Positions 34,921 through 43,172 of a stretch of 64,000 nucleotides of DNA are shown here, in pieces. This DNA is from JAVKLU01 sp031538895 (lineage in GTDB: Bacteria > Pseudomonadota > Gammaproteobacteria > Burkholderiales > Burkholderiaceae), in contig JAVKLU010000043.1 in NCBI GenBank assembly GCA_031538895.1, forward strand, positions 5,519 through 69,518, written 5' to 3'. The notes under the pieces are model-generated. The model searched no databases. It was not told the DNA's origin and saw only the letters and a list, made by a program, of their open reading frames with translations. Made by a program: the position numbers and the translations under genes. Numbering within the stretch: the first letter of the stretch is position 1; each line of letters begins with the position of its first letter.

Positions 34921-35244
34921 TTCATTTTCAATATCTGCTGTCGTCAATTGCGCCGCCAGTGCGGTGCGCCATTGTGCCGCAATATCAAGTTTATCGGTGA
35001 TGAGTAAAATCTGTTTGCGCCGCCCTTTGTCACCGCGCAAAATCTGTAATTGTGTTCGGGGCAATTTTAAGGTCTTGGACAACCAATGTAACAATTCATC
35101 GTTGGCTTTACCATCTACCGGTGGCGCGGCCAGTCGGACGCGCAAAGCCAAATCGTATAAGCCGACTGCTTTGGTTTGACTGGCTCTGGGAATGATTGAT
35201 ACATCCAGAACAAATCCTTTGGGATGCGCGCGTAAATAAGGCAT
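34840..35244 (-). CDS. yggU: DUF167 (YggU) family protein with MITE-derived tail
   Basis: YggU-type protein: MPYLRAHPKGFVLDVSIIPRASQT..., LRVRLAAPPVDGKANDELLHWLSK, LQILRGDKGRRKQI. The family is about 95-100 residues; here the last 24 residues (KGTSINTECADEVRGTQKPE...) come from the inserted MITE. Removing the element and one TTAGG copy restores the frame ...DIENEP-NIDTD-stop, with the old stop at 34760-34762. The core fold is intact, so the protein may still work. Start at 35244; a TTG at 35259 is less likely. Divergent from proC, a usual neighbour of yggU. Confidence 0.9.
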   Translation of the reverse strand: MPYLRAHPKGFVLDVSIIPRASQTKAVGLYDLALRVRLAAPPVDGKANDELLHWLSKTLKLPRTQLQILRGDKGRRKQILLITDKLDIAAQWRTALAAQLTTADIENEPKGTSINTECADEVRGTQKPERTYST

Positions 35245-35284
35245 GATTCGTTCAGACAATAATCACAAAACGGGAGACAACACA

Positions 35285-36145
35285 ATGTTAGGGGTCACAT
35301 TTATTGGCGGTGGGAATATGGCGCAAGCCTTAATTAACGGCTTGATTGTCTCGGGATCTTATTCAAAAGAGCAAATCTCGGTCGTTGAGATTGATTCCGA
35401 AATTCGCCAACACCTTCAAATGCGCTGGGGTATTGTGGCGCAAGCCGAGTTAAGCACCTGCCACGAATTGATCGTTTTGGCGGTCAAACCGCAAGTGGTG
35501 CCCCAAGCGCTGGCGCAACTGGGTAAATATTGGAGTCAAAATTTGGCACAAGTCAATGCGACAGCGATTAAAGAGCGCATCGTTTTATCTATTGCCGCCG
35601 GAATTACGACGGCGCATTTATTAAAATTTTTGAATACAGTAGATGCGCCGCAGTTAGTGCCGAAGTTTGCACCACAGTTAGTGCGTGCAATGCCCAATAC
35701 GCCTGCGCTAATCGGTCAAGGAATGAGCGGTTTGTTCGCCGACGCCGGAGTGAGTCAAGCGGCACGTGCGCGTGTTGAACAGTTGATGAATGCGGTAGGA
35801 GTGTCGGTGTGGTTAGATGATGAAGATGATCTAAACAGTGTGACAGCCTTGTCCGGCAGTGGTCCGGCGTATGTATTTTATTTTTTAGAAGCGATGCAAC
35901 AAGCGGGCATTGCGCAAGGTTTACCCCCCGCCTTGGCGCGTCAATTGGCGCAGACGACTTTTCAGGGTGCCAGCCAACTGGCCGCACAATCGACAGAGTC
36001 TTTGAGCGAGTTGCGTCAGCGCGTGACCTCCAAAGGCGGAACAACTGCAGCGGCTTTGGCCGTCATGGACGAAACCAAAATTGCCGCGCATTTTGTGGCG
36101 GCCATTCATGCAGCGAAACAGCGCAGTATTGAGTTAGGTCGATAG
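35285..36145 (+). CDS. proC: Pyrroline-5-carboxylate reductase
   Basis: Last step of proline synthesis. Motifs: VTFIGGGNMAQALINGL (NADP site), LAVKPQVVPQAL, SIAAGITTAHLLKFL, LVRAMPNTPALIGQGMSGL, NSVTALSGSGPAYVFYFLEAM and VTSKGGTTAAAL. 286 residues from ATG 35285, preceded by GGGAGA. The stop codon lies in the first unit of a 14-bp tandem repeat that has expanded behind it. Divergent from the DUF167 gene. Confidence 0.96.
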   Translation: MLGVTFIGGGNMAQALINGLIVSGSYSKEQISVVEIDSEIRQHLQMRWGIVAQAELSTCHELIVLAVKPQVVPQALAQLGKYWSQNLAQVNATAIKERIVLSIAAGITTAHLLKFLNTVDAPQLVPKFAPQLVRAMPNTPALIGQGMSGLFADAGVSQAARARVEQLMNAVGVSVWLDDEDDLNSVTALSGSGPAYVFYFLEAMQQAGIAQGLPPALARQLAQTTFQGASQLAAQSTESLSELRQRVTSKGGTTAAALAVMDETKIAAHFVAAIHAAKQRSIELGR

Positions 36146-36172
36146 AGTTAGGTCAATAGAGTTGGGCCAATA
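36131..36172. repeat. 14-bp tandem repeat, three units, at the end of proC
   Basis: Units GAGTTAGGTCGATA, GAGTTAGGTCAATA, GAGTTGGGCCAATA in direct succession. The first contains the last proC codons and its TAG stop; the next two are outside the gene, so the repeat grew from coding sequence. Confidence 0.85.
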
Positions 36173-36240
36173 AATTGCGGCGTGTTGAATTAACCAGGAC
36201 GCTAGGCGCTAATGCCTGTGCTAGAATTTAAACGACTTCA

Positions 36241-36288
36241 CTCAACAGCGTCACCACTCAACAGCGTCACCACTCAACAACGCCACAT
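36241..36288. repeat. 16-bp tandem repeat in the proC-tctC gap
   Basis: CTCAACAGCGTCACCA twice exactly (36241-36272) and a third degenerate unit (CTCAACAACGCCACAT). With the repeat at the end of proC it fills much of this 289-bp gap; no gene or ORF with support lies here. Confidence 0.85.
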
Positions 36289-36376
36289 CAAGGCGATGAT
36301 CCCGTTCAGTTAAGTCGTTAAGTTGTAGTCGTTAGTCGTTCGTGTTTTTAGGCAATGCTTTAAGGCAACATTAAGC

Positions 36377-36406
36377 GCGAAGGTGTTTCCTTCGCATTCC
36401 TTTTTT
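36377..36406 (+). terminator. Intrinsic terminator or attenuator before tctC
   Basis: Stem GCGAAGG / CCTTCGC, loop TGTTT, followed by ATTCCTTTTTT. It sits about 30 bp before the tctC start codon and 230 bp after proC. It may end proC transcripts or act as an attenuator in the tctC leader; sequence alone cannot decide. Confidence 0.65.
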
Positions 36407-36434
36407 ACCTGGTAAGACTTTTTCAGGAGTTTTT

Positions 36435-37406
36435 ATGAATCGTCGTTTTCTATTACAGTTTTTAATCGGCCTTGCCGCCGCTGGCATCTTACCTACTTCC
36501 TTATTTGCCGCGCCGCTACTGAATGAGGTCACCATGTTTGTCCCTGCGGGTCCGGGGGGTGGTTGGGATGGGACCGCACGCGCAATTGAATCGGCAAGTC
36601 GCGACGCCGGATTGGTAGGCACATTCCGCTTTGAAAACGTGGCAGGTTCTGGCGGCATGGTGGGGCTTCCCCGTTTTGTCAATCAATACCGTGGTAAAGG
36701 CGCAGCGCTCATGGTTGGCGGATCAGTCATGGTGGGTGCCGGACTGGCCAACAAAAGTCCCCTCACTATTAAAGATGTCGTTCCTATCGCGCAGCTCACC
36801 GAAGAATCTGGCGTACTTGTAGTGCCAGAAAACTCGCCCTTCAAAACCCTTGCCGATTTTGTGAAAGCGGTTCAAGCCAATCCCAAAGCCGTTTCCGTCG
36901 CGGGTGGATCAGCAGGCGGAACCGACCATATTTTATTGGGGTTGATTCTTAAAGCGGTGGGGAAAAATCCTAAAGATGCGGCTTATGTGGCGTTTTCTGG
37001 CGGCGGCGCTTCCGTCGCTGCCGTTTTGGGCGGACAAGTCAGCGCGGGGATTTCGGGTTACTCCGAATACGAAGCGCATATTGCCAGCGGGAAAATGCGC
37101 GCTTTGGCGGTTTCGGGCAAAAACCGTATTCCAGGCGTAGCGATTCCTACCCTCACCGAGCAAGGCGTTAAAGTGGTTGCCGCCAACTGGCGTGGTGTTT
37201 TTGCCGCTCCAGACATTGCCGCTGCGGACAAGCAACAGTTGGTGCAGTGGATGCAAAAAATGACGGCTTCTCCACAGTGGAAAGCGCTTCTTGTCAAAAA
37301 CAAATGGACCGACGTTTTTGAAATTGGTAGTGAGTTTGAAAATAGTATTAAAGACAGTCTTAACGAAACCGCCTATGTTCTAAAAGAAGTCGGTTTGCTG
37401 AACTAA
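36435..37406 (+). CDS. tctC: Tripartite tricarboxylate transporter substrate-binding protein TctC (Bug family)
   Basis: Periplasmic solute receptor with signal peptide (LIGLAAAGILPTSLFA) and the Bug-type fold: VTMFVPAGPGGGWDGTARAI, VENVAGSGGMVG-like segment, NSPFKTLADFVKAVQANPKAVSVAGGSAGGTDHI, and YVAFSGGGASVAAVLGGQVSAGISGYSE. It captures tri- or dicarboxylates or related acids for TctBA. A strong terminator separates it from tctB, which would raise its level over the membrane subunits, as is usual for such receptors. AGGAG lies before the ATG. Confidence 0.92.
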   Translation: MNRRFLLQFLIGLAAAGILPTSLFAAPLLNEVTMFVPAGPGGGWDGTARAIESASRDAGLVGTFRFENVAGSGGMVGLPRFVNQYRGKGAALMVGGSVMVGAGLANKSPLTIKDVVPIAQLTEESGVLVVPENSPFKTLADFVKAVQANPKAVSVAGGSAGGTDHILLGLILKAVGKNPKDAAYVAFSGGGASVAAVLGGQVSAGISGYSEYEAHIASGKMRALAVSGKNRIPGVAIPTLTEQGVKVVAANWRGVFAAPDIAAADKQQLVQWMQKMTASPQWKALLVKNKWTDVFEIGSEFENSIKDSLNETAYVLKEVGLLN

Positions 37407-37434
37407 ATTTGTTCGATATTCTTTCTTAAAACGT

Positions 37435-37464
37435 AAAAAACCCACTCATACAAGTGGGTTTTTT
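37435..37464. terminator. Intrinsic terminator between tctC and tctB
   Basis: Symmetric hairpin AAAAAACCCACT-CATACA-AGTGGGTTTTTT, able to work in both directions. It should make most transcripts stop after tctC, with partial read-through into tctB-tctA. Confidence 0.88.
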
Positions 37465-37497
37465 ATTGTCTTTCCTGTCAATTTTTCTCAAAAAAAA

Positions 37498-37998
37498 ATG
37501 CCGCGCCAATTTTTGATCAATACCAAAAGCAAAGTGATTGCCCTCGGGCTGATACTTCTTTTTTCGGCTTTCCTCCTGAGCGAAACTCTCATGATGCCAC
37601 AGCCGCCAATCTACAGCGTTGTCGGGCCTTCATTCATGCCCCTTGTTCTGTCACTTGCCTTAATGGCGCTTGCGGTGTTCGGTTTATTGGGTGTGGCATT
37701 GGCCCATTTCAAGGCAAAAAAATACCCTGAAGTTTTACCTCAAAGCGACGCTGTTTTGCAAGTTTCTTACGCCAAATTGATCATCATTCTTTTGGGGACA
37801 GTGATTTTTTTACTGCTGCTGTCGGTGTTTGGCTTCATCCTCGCCAGTATTTTTCTCATTGGGCTTTCGGTCCGTCTTTTGGGCGTTCAATTGCAAACAC
37901 GAACTTGGTTTGCCGTCACACTGATGGTGCTGGTGACGTGGGGTATTTTTTCTCTTCTCGGGCTTCGCTTGGGTTCGCTTTTTGGCCTATTTGCTTAA
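37498..37998 (+). CDS. tctB: Tripartite tricarboxylate transporter small membrane subunit TctB
   Basis: 166 residues, four predicted transmembrane helices and the TctB layout (N-terminal helix VIALGLILLFSAFLLSE, FMPLVLSLALMALAVFGL, then two helices LIIILLGTVIFLLLLSVFGFILASIFLIGLSV at 90-125). Small poorly conserved subunit, identified by topology and position between tctC and tctA. The tctA start follows after 6 bp. Confidence 0.85.
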   Translation: MPRQFLINTKSKVIALGLILLFSAFLLSETLMMPQPPIYSVVGPSFMPLVLSLALMALAVFGLLGVALAHFKAKKYPEVLPQSDAVLQVSYAKLIIILLGTVIFLLLLSVFGFILASIFLIGLSVRLLGVQLQTRTWFAVTLMVLVTWGIFSLLGLRLGSLFGLFA

Positions 37999-38004
37999 AA
38001 AACT

Positions 38005-39513
38005 ATGGACACTTTGACTCTATTGCTACAAGGTTTTGCGAGCGCGCTCACGCCGGAAATTTTGTTTTTTGGTTTATTGGGTTGTTTTCTGGGCACTCTC
38101 GTTGGTGTTCTGCCGGGGATTAGCCCTTCGTTGACGATTGCGCTGTTGTTACCGCTGACTTATAAAGTGCCGGCGACGTCAATGTTTGTCATGTTTGCCG
38201 GTATTTATTACGGTGGAATGTATGGTGGTTCAACCACTTCCATCTTGCTGAATACCCCGGGGGAATCGTCCACTATCGTCACGGCGATGGAAGGCAACTT
38301 AATGGCCAGGCGCGGACGGGCGGGGGCGGCGCTTTCCAGTGCGGCGATTGGTTCTTTCATCGCAGGAACAATCGGCACTTTGGCGCTGACTTTTTTTTCG
38401 CCCTTCATCCTTGATGTTGCCTTGAGTTTTGGCCCTGCTGAATATTTTTGCTTGATGGTGCTGGCTTTAGCCGCGGTGACCTCATTGCTTGGCGATTCCT
38501 TCATTCGGGGTGCCATTTCTTTAGTCCTTGGTTTGCTCTTTGGCATGGTGGGGATTGATTTACAAAGTGGACAACCGCGCTTTGCTTTTGGCAAAATCGA
38601 GTTGCTGGATGGTATTGAAATGACGGTGGCAGTGGTGGGGCTTTTCGCAGTTGCCGAAGTGTTTTACCGTGCGTTTGTGAAAGAAGAGAATGCGGCCCAG
38701 CATCAAATCAAAGATTCGTTGTGGTTGGCCAAAAAAGACTGGAAGCGCTCTATTGGCCCGTGGCTACGCGGTACTTTTTTAGGCTTTCCTTTGGGCGCGT
38801 TGCCGGCAGGCGGAGCAGAGTTGCCCACTCTTCTGTCTTATTACAGCGAAAAAAAACTGGCGGCAAGAAAAAATAAAGTTGCCGCACCAAATACCGAAAA
38901 CGAATTTGGTCATGGTGCGATTGAAGGTGTGGCGGGACCGGAGGCGGCCAACAATGCGGCAGCGGCGGGCGTATTGATGCCTCTTTTAACCTTGGGTATC
39001 CCCACTTCTGCCACTGCGGCGGTGTTGATGGCGGCGTTTTCTTCGTACGGAATTACGCCTGGGCCGACCTTGTTTGCAAGCCAAGGCCCGCTGATTTGGA
39101 CATTGATTGCCAGTCTTTATATTGGCAATGTTTTGCTGTTGATTTTGAATTTACCTCTCGTCGGGCTTTGGGTGCGTCTGCTCAAAATACCAGAGCCTTG
39201 GCTTTATAGCGGTATTTTATTGGTGGCCACTGCGGCGGTGTATGGCGCTTCTGCAAGCATTTTTAATGTTGGCATGCTTTATTTTTTTGGACTTTTGGGT
39301 TTTGTCATGCGTCTTTTTTCAGTCCCCGCAACCCCGCTATTGCTCGGTCTTATTTTGTCGCCGCTGGCCGAACAGTCTTTGCGACAAGCATTAGTCATCA
39401 GCCAAGGCAGCTTTCTCACTTTTATTGAACGTCCGATTTCGCTCTCATTATTGGTGGTGGCTTTGTTGATGCTGTTACTCCCGCCTTGTTTGCGTTGGTT
39501 TTACAAGAAATAA
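38005..39513 (+). CDS. tctA: Tripartite tricarboxylate transporter large permease TctA
   Basis: 502 residues, about 11-12 helices. TctA signatures: GTLVGVLPGISPSLTIALLLP, YGGMYGGSTTSILLNTPGES, GRAGAALSSAAIGSFIAGTIG and the repeated GIPTSATAAVLMAAF. It forms the channel used with TctB and the TctC receptor, driven by the ion gradient. End codon followed by an imperfect repeat of AAGAAATAAGT-type units. Confidence 0.94.
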   Translation: MDTLTLLLQGFASALTPEILFFGLLGCFLGTLVGVLPGISPSLTIALLLPLTYKVPATSMFVMFAGIYYGGMYGGSTTSILLNTPGESSTIVTAMEGNLMARRGRAGAALSSAAIGSFIAGTIGTLALTFFSPFILDVALSFGPAEYFCLMVLALAAVTSLLGDSFIRGAISLVLGLLFGMVGIDLQSGQPRFAFGKIELLDGIEMTVAVVGLFAVAEVFYRAFVKEENAAQHQIKDSLWLAKKDWKRSIGPWLRGTFLGFPLGALPAGGAELPTLLSYYSEKKLAARKNKVAAPNTENEFGHGAIEGVAGPEAANNAAAAGVLMPLLTLGIPTSATAAVLMAAFSSYGITPGPTLFASQGPLIWTLIASLYIGNVLLLILNLPLVGLWVRLLKIPEPWLYSGILLVATAAVYGASASIFNVGMLYFFGLLGFVMRLFSVPATPLLLGLILSPLAEQSLRQALVISQGSFLTFIERPISLSLLVVALLMLLLPPCLRWFYKK

Positions 39514-39612
39514 GTCTGTCCAAGAAATAAACCTGGCCAAAAAATAAGTCCGACGAGTATTTTTGCGAGGCCTTTTTTACGTCATCAGTGTGTATGAAAC
39601 AAGCTATTTTTT

Positions 39613-40893
39613 ATGAAATTACCTTTTGAATTGTCTTTTGAATGGCGTATTGCCCTGCGTTATTTACGGGCCGGAAAACGGGCGCGACGTAATAGCTTTA
39701 TCTCCTTTATTTCATTGATCTCGGTATTGGGAATAGCGCTGGGCGTTGCCGCGTTAATCATCGTCTTGTCGGTGATGAATGGCTTTCAAAAAGACGTGCG
39801 TGATCGCATGTTATCGGTGTTAGCGCATATCGAAGTGCGCGCAAATCAATTAGATGACTCGCAATGGCGCGATATGCAACAAACCCTGGTCGCCAATTCC
39901 AGTGTGGTGGCGACGGCTCCGTTTTCCAGCGCACAAACCGTGTTTGTGAATCAAGGTGAAATGCATGGCGCCATTTTGCGCGGAGTTGATGCGCAAGCCG
40001 AAAAATCCGTGATGACTTTGCCGCTGCGTTATGCAAAGACTGGTCTATCGCAATTAAAAAGCGGTGAGTTCGGCGTGATTTTGGGTGTCGACTTGGCTCA
40101 TAAATTGGGTGTCGGGCTTGGTGATCGTGTCACTGTGATGCTGCCGCAGGGGGGGGTGACGCCAGCGGGGATGTTGCCGCGTTTTAAAATTTTGAACGTG
40201 ACCGATATTTTTGAAAGCGGGCATTACGAATACGACGCCAGTTTGGCCTATTTGGCCTTGGCCGATGTGCAAACCTTGCTGCGCCAAGAACAACCCGAAG
40301 GCCTGCGTGTTCGTATCAAAGACATTAACAGCGCACCGCTGGTGCGACGCGATTTACAAAGGGCTTTGTCGAGTAAACCTTATTTTGACAGTGTGTCGGT
40401 GTTGGATTGGTCGCAGCAAAACCGCAATTGGTTTGCCGCCGTACAAACTGAAAAACGCCTGATGGGAATCATTTTATTTTTAATTATTGCGGTGGCAGCG
40501 TTTAATTTGGTCTCGACTTTGGTGATGACAGTGACTGAAAAATACGCCGATATTGCGATTTTGCGCACAATGGGCGCAAGCCGAACTTCGGTGATGAAAA
40601 TTTTTATGGTGCAAGGCGCACTGTCGGGCAGTTTGGGAACTTTGTGTGGCGCATTGTTGGGCACGCTGGTCGCGTTAAATCTGGATGTGATTGTGCCGGT
40701 GATCGAGGCGGTGTTTCGTATCCAGTTTTTACCGAAAGAAATTTATTTAATCAGCACGCTGCCCTCTGATGTGCAATGGTCCGACGTGATCACGATTACC
40801 TTGACGTCTTTGATGTTAGCGTTTGTCGCAACAATTTATCCGAGTTATCGCGCCGCGCGTATCGAGCCTGCGCAAGCGCTGCGTCACGAATAA
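39613..40893 (+). CDS. Lipoprotein-releasing ABC transporter permease, LolC/LolE family
   Basis: Inner-membrane permease that, with ATPase LolD, extracts lipoproteins for the outer membrane. Layout is typical: N-terminal RIALRYLRAGKRARRNSFISFISLISVLGIALGVAALIIVLSVMNGFQKDVRDRML, a periplasmic domain, and three C-terminal helices (ILFLIIAVAAFNLVSTLVM, AILRTMGASRTSVMKIFMVQGALSG). 426 residues. The lolD gene, usually directly downstream, is missing from this window; next is an oxidoreductase. Whether it is LolC or LolE cannot be told. Confidence 0.9.
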   Translation: MKLPFELSFEWRIALRYLRAGKRARRNSFISFISLISVLGIALGVAALIIVLSVMNGFQKDVRDRMLSVLAHIEVRANQLDDSQWRDMQQTLVANSSVVATAPFSSAQTVFVNQGEMHGAILRGVDAQAEKSVMTLPLRYAKTGLSQLKSGEFGVILGVDLAHKLGVGLGDRVTVMLPQGGVTPAGMLPRFKILNVTDIFESGHYEYDASLAYLALADVQTLLRQEQPEGLRVRIKDINSAPLVRRDLQRALSSKPYFDSVSVLDWSQQNRNWFAAVQTEKRLMGIILFLIIAVAAFNLVSTLVMTVTEKYADIAILRTMGASRTSVMKIFMVQGALSGSLGTLCGALLGTLVALNLDVIVPVIEAVFRIQFLPKEIYLISTLPSDVQWSDVITITLTSLMLAFVATIYPSYRAARIEPAQALRHE

Positions 40894-40928
40894 TCGGTGT
40901 GTCCCATTTATTTTTTTGCGGAGTCCCT

Positions 40929-42041
40929 ATGACTGTCCCTATGACTGTCTCTATGACCGCACCTTTACTGTTTAGTCGCATCGTCTTGGGTCAATTGACT
41001 TTGCAAAACCGAGTCATCATCAGCCCGATGTGTCAATACAGCGCCGTCAATGGCAATGCCAGCGACTGGCACGCGGTGCATTTTGGACGCATGTTAGCGA
41101 GCGGTGCTGGAATGTTTATCATCGAAGCCACGGCGGTCGAATTGGCGGGGCGGATTTCTCCAGCTTGTCTGAGCTTAGCTTCGGATGAAAACGAAGCGGC
41201 TTTGGCGCGGGTGTTAAAAATTGCCCGTGCCCATGCCCATGCCCATAGCACGATGCCCATCGCGATTCAATTGGCGCACGCGGGGCGCAAAGCCTCAACT
41301 GCAATTCCCTGGGTTGGCACAGGTCAAGTGTCTCTCGCACAAGGTGGCTGGATCAGTTATGGCCCTTCAGCCTTGCCCTTTGATGGGGCTTATAGCGCAC
41401 CGATTGCCATGGATAAAAACGATATTGCGCGCGTCCGAACTGCCTTTGTGGACGCGGCTAAACGCGCGGTGAACTTGGGTTTTGATGCAATTGAAGTTCA
41501 CGCCGCGCATGGTTATTTGTTGCATCAATTTTTGTCACCTTTTACCAATCAGCGCACCGATGAATACGGGGGCAGTTTAGAGAATCGTATGCGTTTGACG
41601 CGCGAAGTTTTTGACGCGGTGCGTGCAGCGGTTCCGCACAAAATTCCTGTTGGTGTGCGAATTTCTGCCAGCGATTGGATCGACGGCACATGGGATGTGA
41701 CGCAATCGATCGAATTGGTGAAAGTCTTGCAAAGCAGCGGTTGCGCTTGGGTTGATACGTCCAGCGGCGGTTTGTCACTGACGCAAAAAATAACGCTGGG
41801 CCCTGGTTATCAAGTACCTTTTTCGGCCGCGATTAAAGCCGCAACCGCTGTGCCAACTATGGCGGTGGGTTTGATTGAAAGCGCAGAGCAAGCCCAAACT
41901 ATTGTGCAAGAAGGACGTGCCGACATGGTGGCATTGGGTCGTGCCTTTTTATGGAATGCGGCGTGGGTGTGGCATGCCGCCAAAACTTTGGGCGCGACGA
42001 TTCCGATTCCGCCGCAATATGTGCGTGGTGTCCCAAATTGA
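40929..42041 (+). CDS. Old-yellow-enzyme type NADH:flavin oxidoreductase (NamA/YqjM-like)
   Basis: FMN-dependent ene-reductase: LFSRIVLGQLTLQNRVIISPMCQYSA, AVELAGRISPACL, IQLAHAGRKAS, FDAIEVHAAHGYLLHQFLSPFTNQRTDEYGGSLENRMRL, ADMVALGRAFLWN. These match the YqjM-like class (residues about 25-370). The N-terminus is MTVPMTVSMTAP, a 12-bp DNA unit repeated three times, offering three possible ATG starts (40929, 40941, 40953). GCGGAG five bases before the first supports 40929. Physiological substrate unknown. Confidence 0.9.
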   Translation: MTVPMTVSMTAPLLFSRIVLGQLTLQNRVIISPMCQYSAVNGNASDWHAVHFGRMLASGAGMFIIEATAVELAGRISPACLSLASDENEAALARVLKIARAHAHAHSTMPIAIQLAHAGRKASTAIPWVGTGQVSLAQGGWISYGPSALPFDGAYSAPIAMDKNDIARVRTAFVDAAKRAVNLGFDAIEVHAAHGYLLHQFLSPFTNQRTDEYGGSLENRMRLTREVFDAVRAAVPHKIPVGVRISASDWIDGTWDVTQSIELVKVLQSSGCAWVDTSSGGLSLTQKITLGPGYQVPFSAAIKAATAVPTMAVGLIESAEQAQTIVQEGRADMVALGRAFLWNAAWVWHAAKTLGATIPIPPQYVRGVPN

Positions 42042-42190
42042 TAGCGACGGTTTGAATCAGTGCGCCACAAATCAGAGTTGATTCAGGCGATTCATAGACT
42101 GTTTTTTTTACACTCATTTTGCCGCCCCTTCATTTTGCCACCCCCTTATTTTTCTGCCCCTTATTTTGTTGACGCCATTTAATTGCATTC

Positions 42191-43114
42191 ATGAACCACT
42201 GCTTGACTGTTGATCGCGCTTTGACTCCTGCGGCCTACGCGGTTTTTGGTAATCCGATTGGGCACAGCAAATCGCCACTGATTCACGCGCAATTCGCCGC
42301 CCAAACTGGCCAATTGATGACTTACCACGCGCAGTTGGCGCCGCTGAACGGTTTTTCGGCTGCCGTGCGCGATTTTTTTGTCGACGGCGGTTCGGGTTGC
42401 AATGTGACTTTGCCGTTTAAACAAGAAGCGTTTGGTTTGGCGGACATCAAAACCCCGCGTGCCTTATGCGCCGGTGCGGTCAATACTTTGTGGATGCAAG
42501 ATGGCGTGATTCACGCTGACAATACCGATGGCGCGGGCTTGGTGCGCGACTTACAGGATTTTGTATCTGATTTACACGATTGTCGAATTTTGATTTTAGG
42601 CGCCGGTGGCGCAGTACGCGGTATCGTCAAACCTTTGCTGGACGCCGGTGCGCACTTGATCTTGAGCAATCGCAATGCGGCGCGGTTGGAACTGTTGATT
42701 AGCGAGTTAAGGGTGTATTTGGGGCAAAAATCAGTTCAAGCGCCGTTTGAAAAAACGGCTGATTCATTAACTGTTTTGCCTTGGTCAGATGTGGAGGGCG
42801 GCACGCTCAAGGCGTCATTTGATGTGGTGATGAATGCGACTTCGGCAGGCATGGGCCAAGCGCCTATGGGTCAAATATCTATCGGCTCAGCAATGTTTGC
42901 GCCAGACTTATTTCGCGATATTCCGCGCGCGTATGACTTGCAGTATTTGGCGGGCGTGACGCCTTTTTGTGCGGCGGCCAATGCGGCCGGCGTCGCCACG
43001 CGCGATGGTTTGGGCATGTTAGTGGCGCAAGCGGCCGAAGCTTTTTATTTGTGGCGCGGCATCATGCCTGATACCGCGCCTGTGATGACGGCTTTACGCA
43101 AATTACTCAGTTGA
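42191..43114 (+). CDS. aroE: Shikimate 5-dehydrogenase
   Basis: Aromatic amino acid pathway enzyme, NADPH-dependent. Motifs: YAVFGNPIGHSKSPLIHAQFA (shikimate site), GCNVTLPFKQEAF (catalytic Lys), GAVNTLWMQDGVIHADNTDGAGLVRDL, ILGAGGAVRGIVKPLL (NADP loop), VMNATSAGMG. There is an extra stretch of about 25 residues after the ELLISELRVYL helix (GQKSVQAPFEKTADS...) not usual in AroE. The gap before it (42042-42190) has repeats of TTTTGCC(G/A)CCCC type, nothing else. Confidence 0.95.
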   Translation: MNHCLTVDRALTPAAYAVFGNPIGHSKSPLIHAQFAAQTGQLMTYHAQLAPLNGFSAAVRDFFVDGGSGCNVTLPFKQEAFGLADIKTPRALCAGAVNTLWMQDGVIHADNTDGAGLVRDLQDFVSDLHDCRILILGAGGAVRGIVKPLLDAGAHLILSNRNAARLELLISELRVYLGQKSVQAPFEKTADSLTVLPWSDVEGGTLKASFDVVMNATSAGMGQAPMGQISIGSAMFAPDLFRDIPRAYDLQYLAGVTPFCAAANAAGVATRDGLGMLVAQAAEAFYLWRGIMPDTAPVMTALRKLLS

Positions 43115-43172
43115 GTAAGTTACGTAAACTCCGTAAGTTGAGTATTGATCATCAAAAATCAAGAATCCAAGC

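Noticed and set aside
36241..36288. Short spaced repeats that could suggest a CRISPR array
   Set aside because: The units are directly adjacent with no spacers and no cas genes are nearby; simple tandem repeat.
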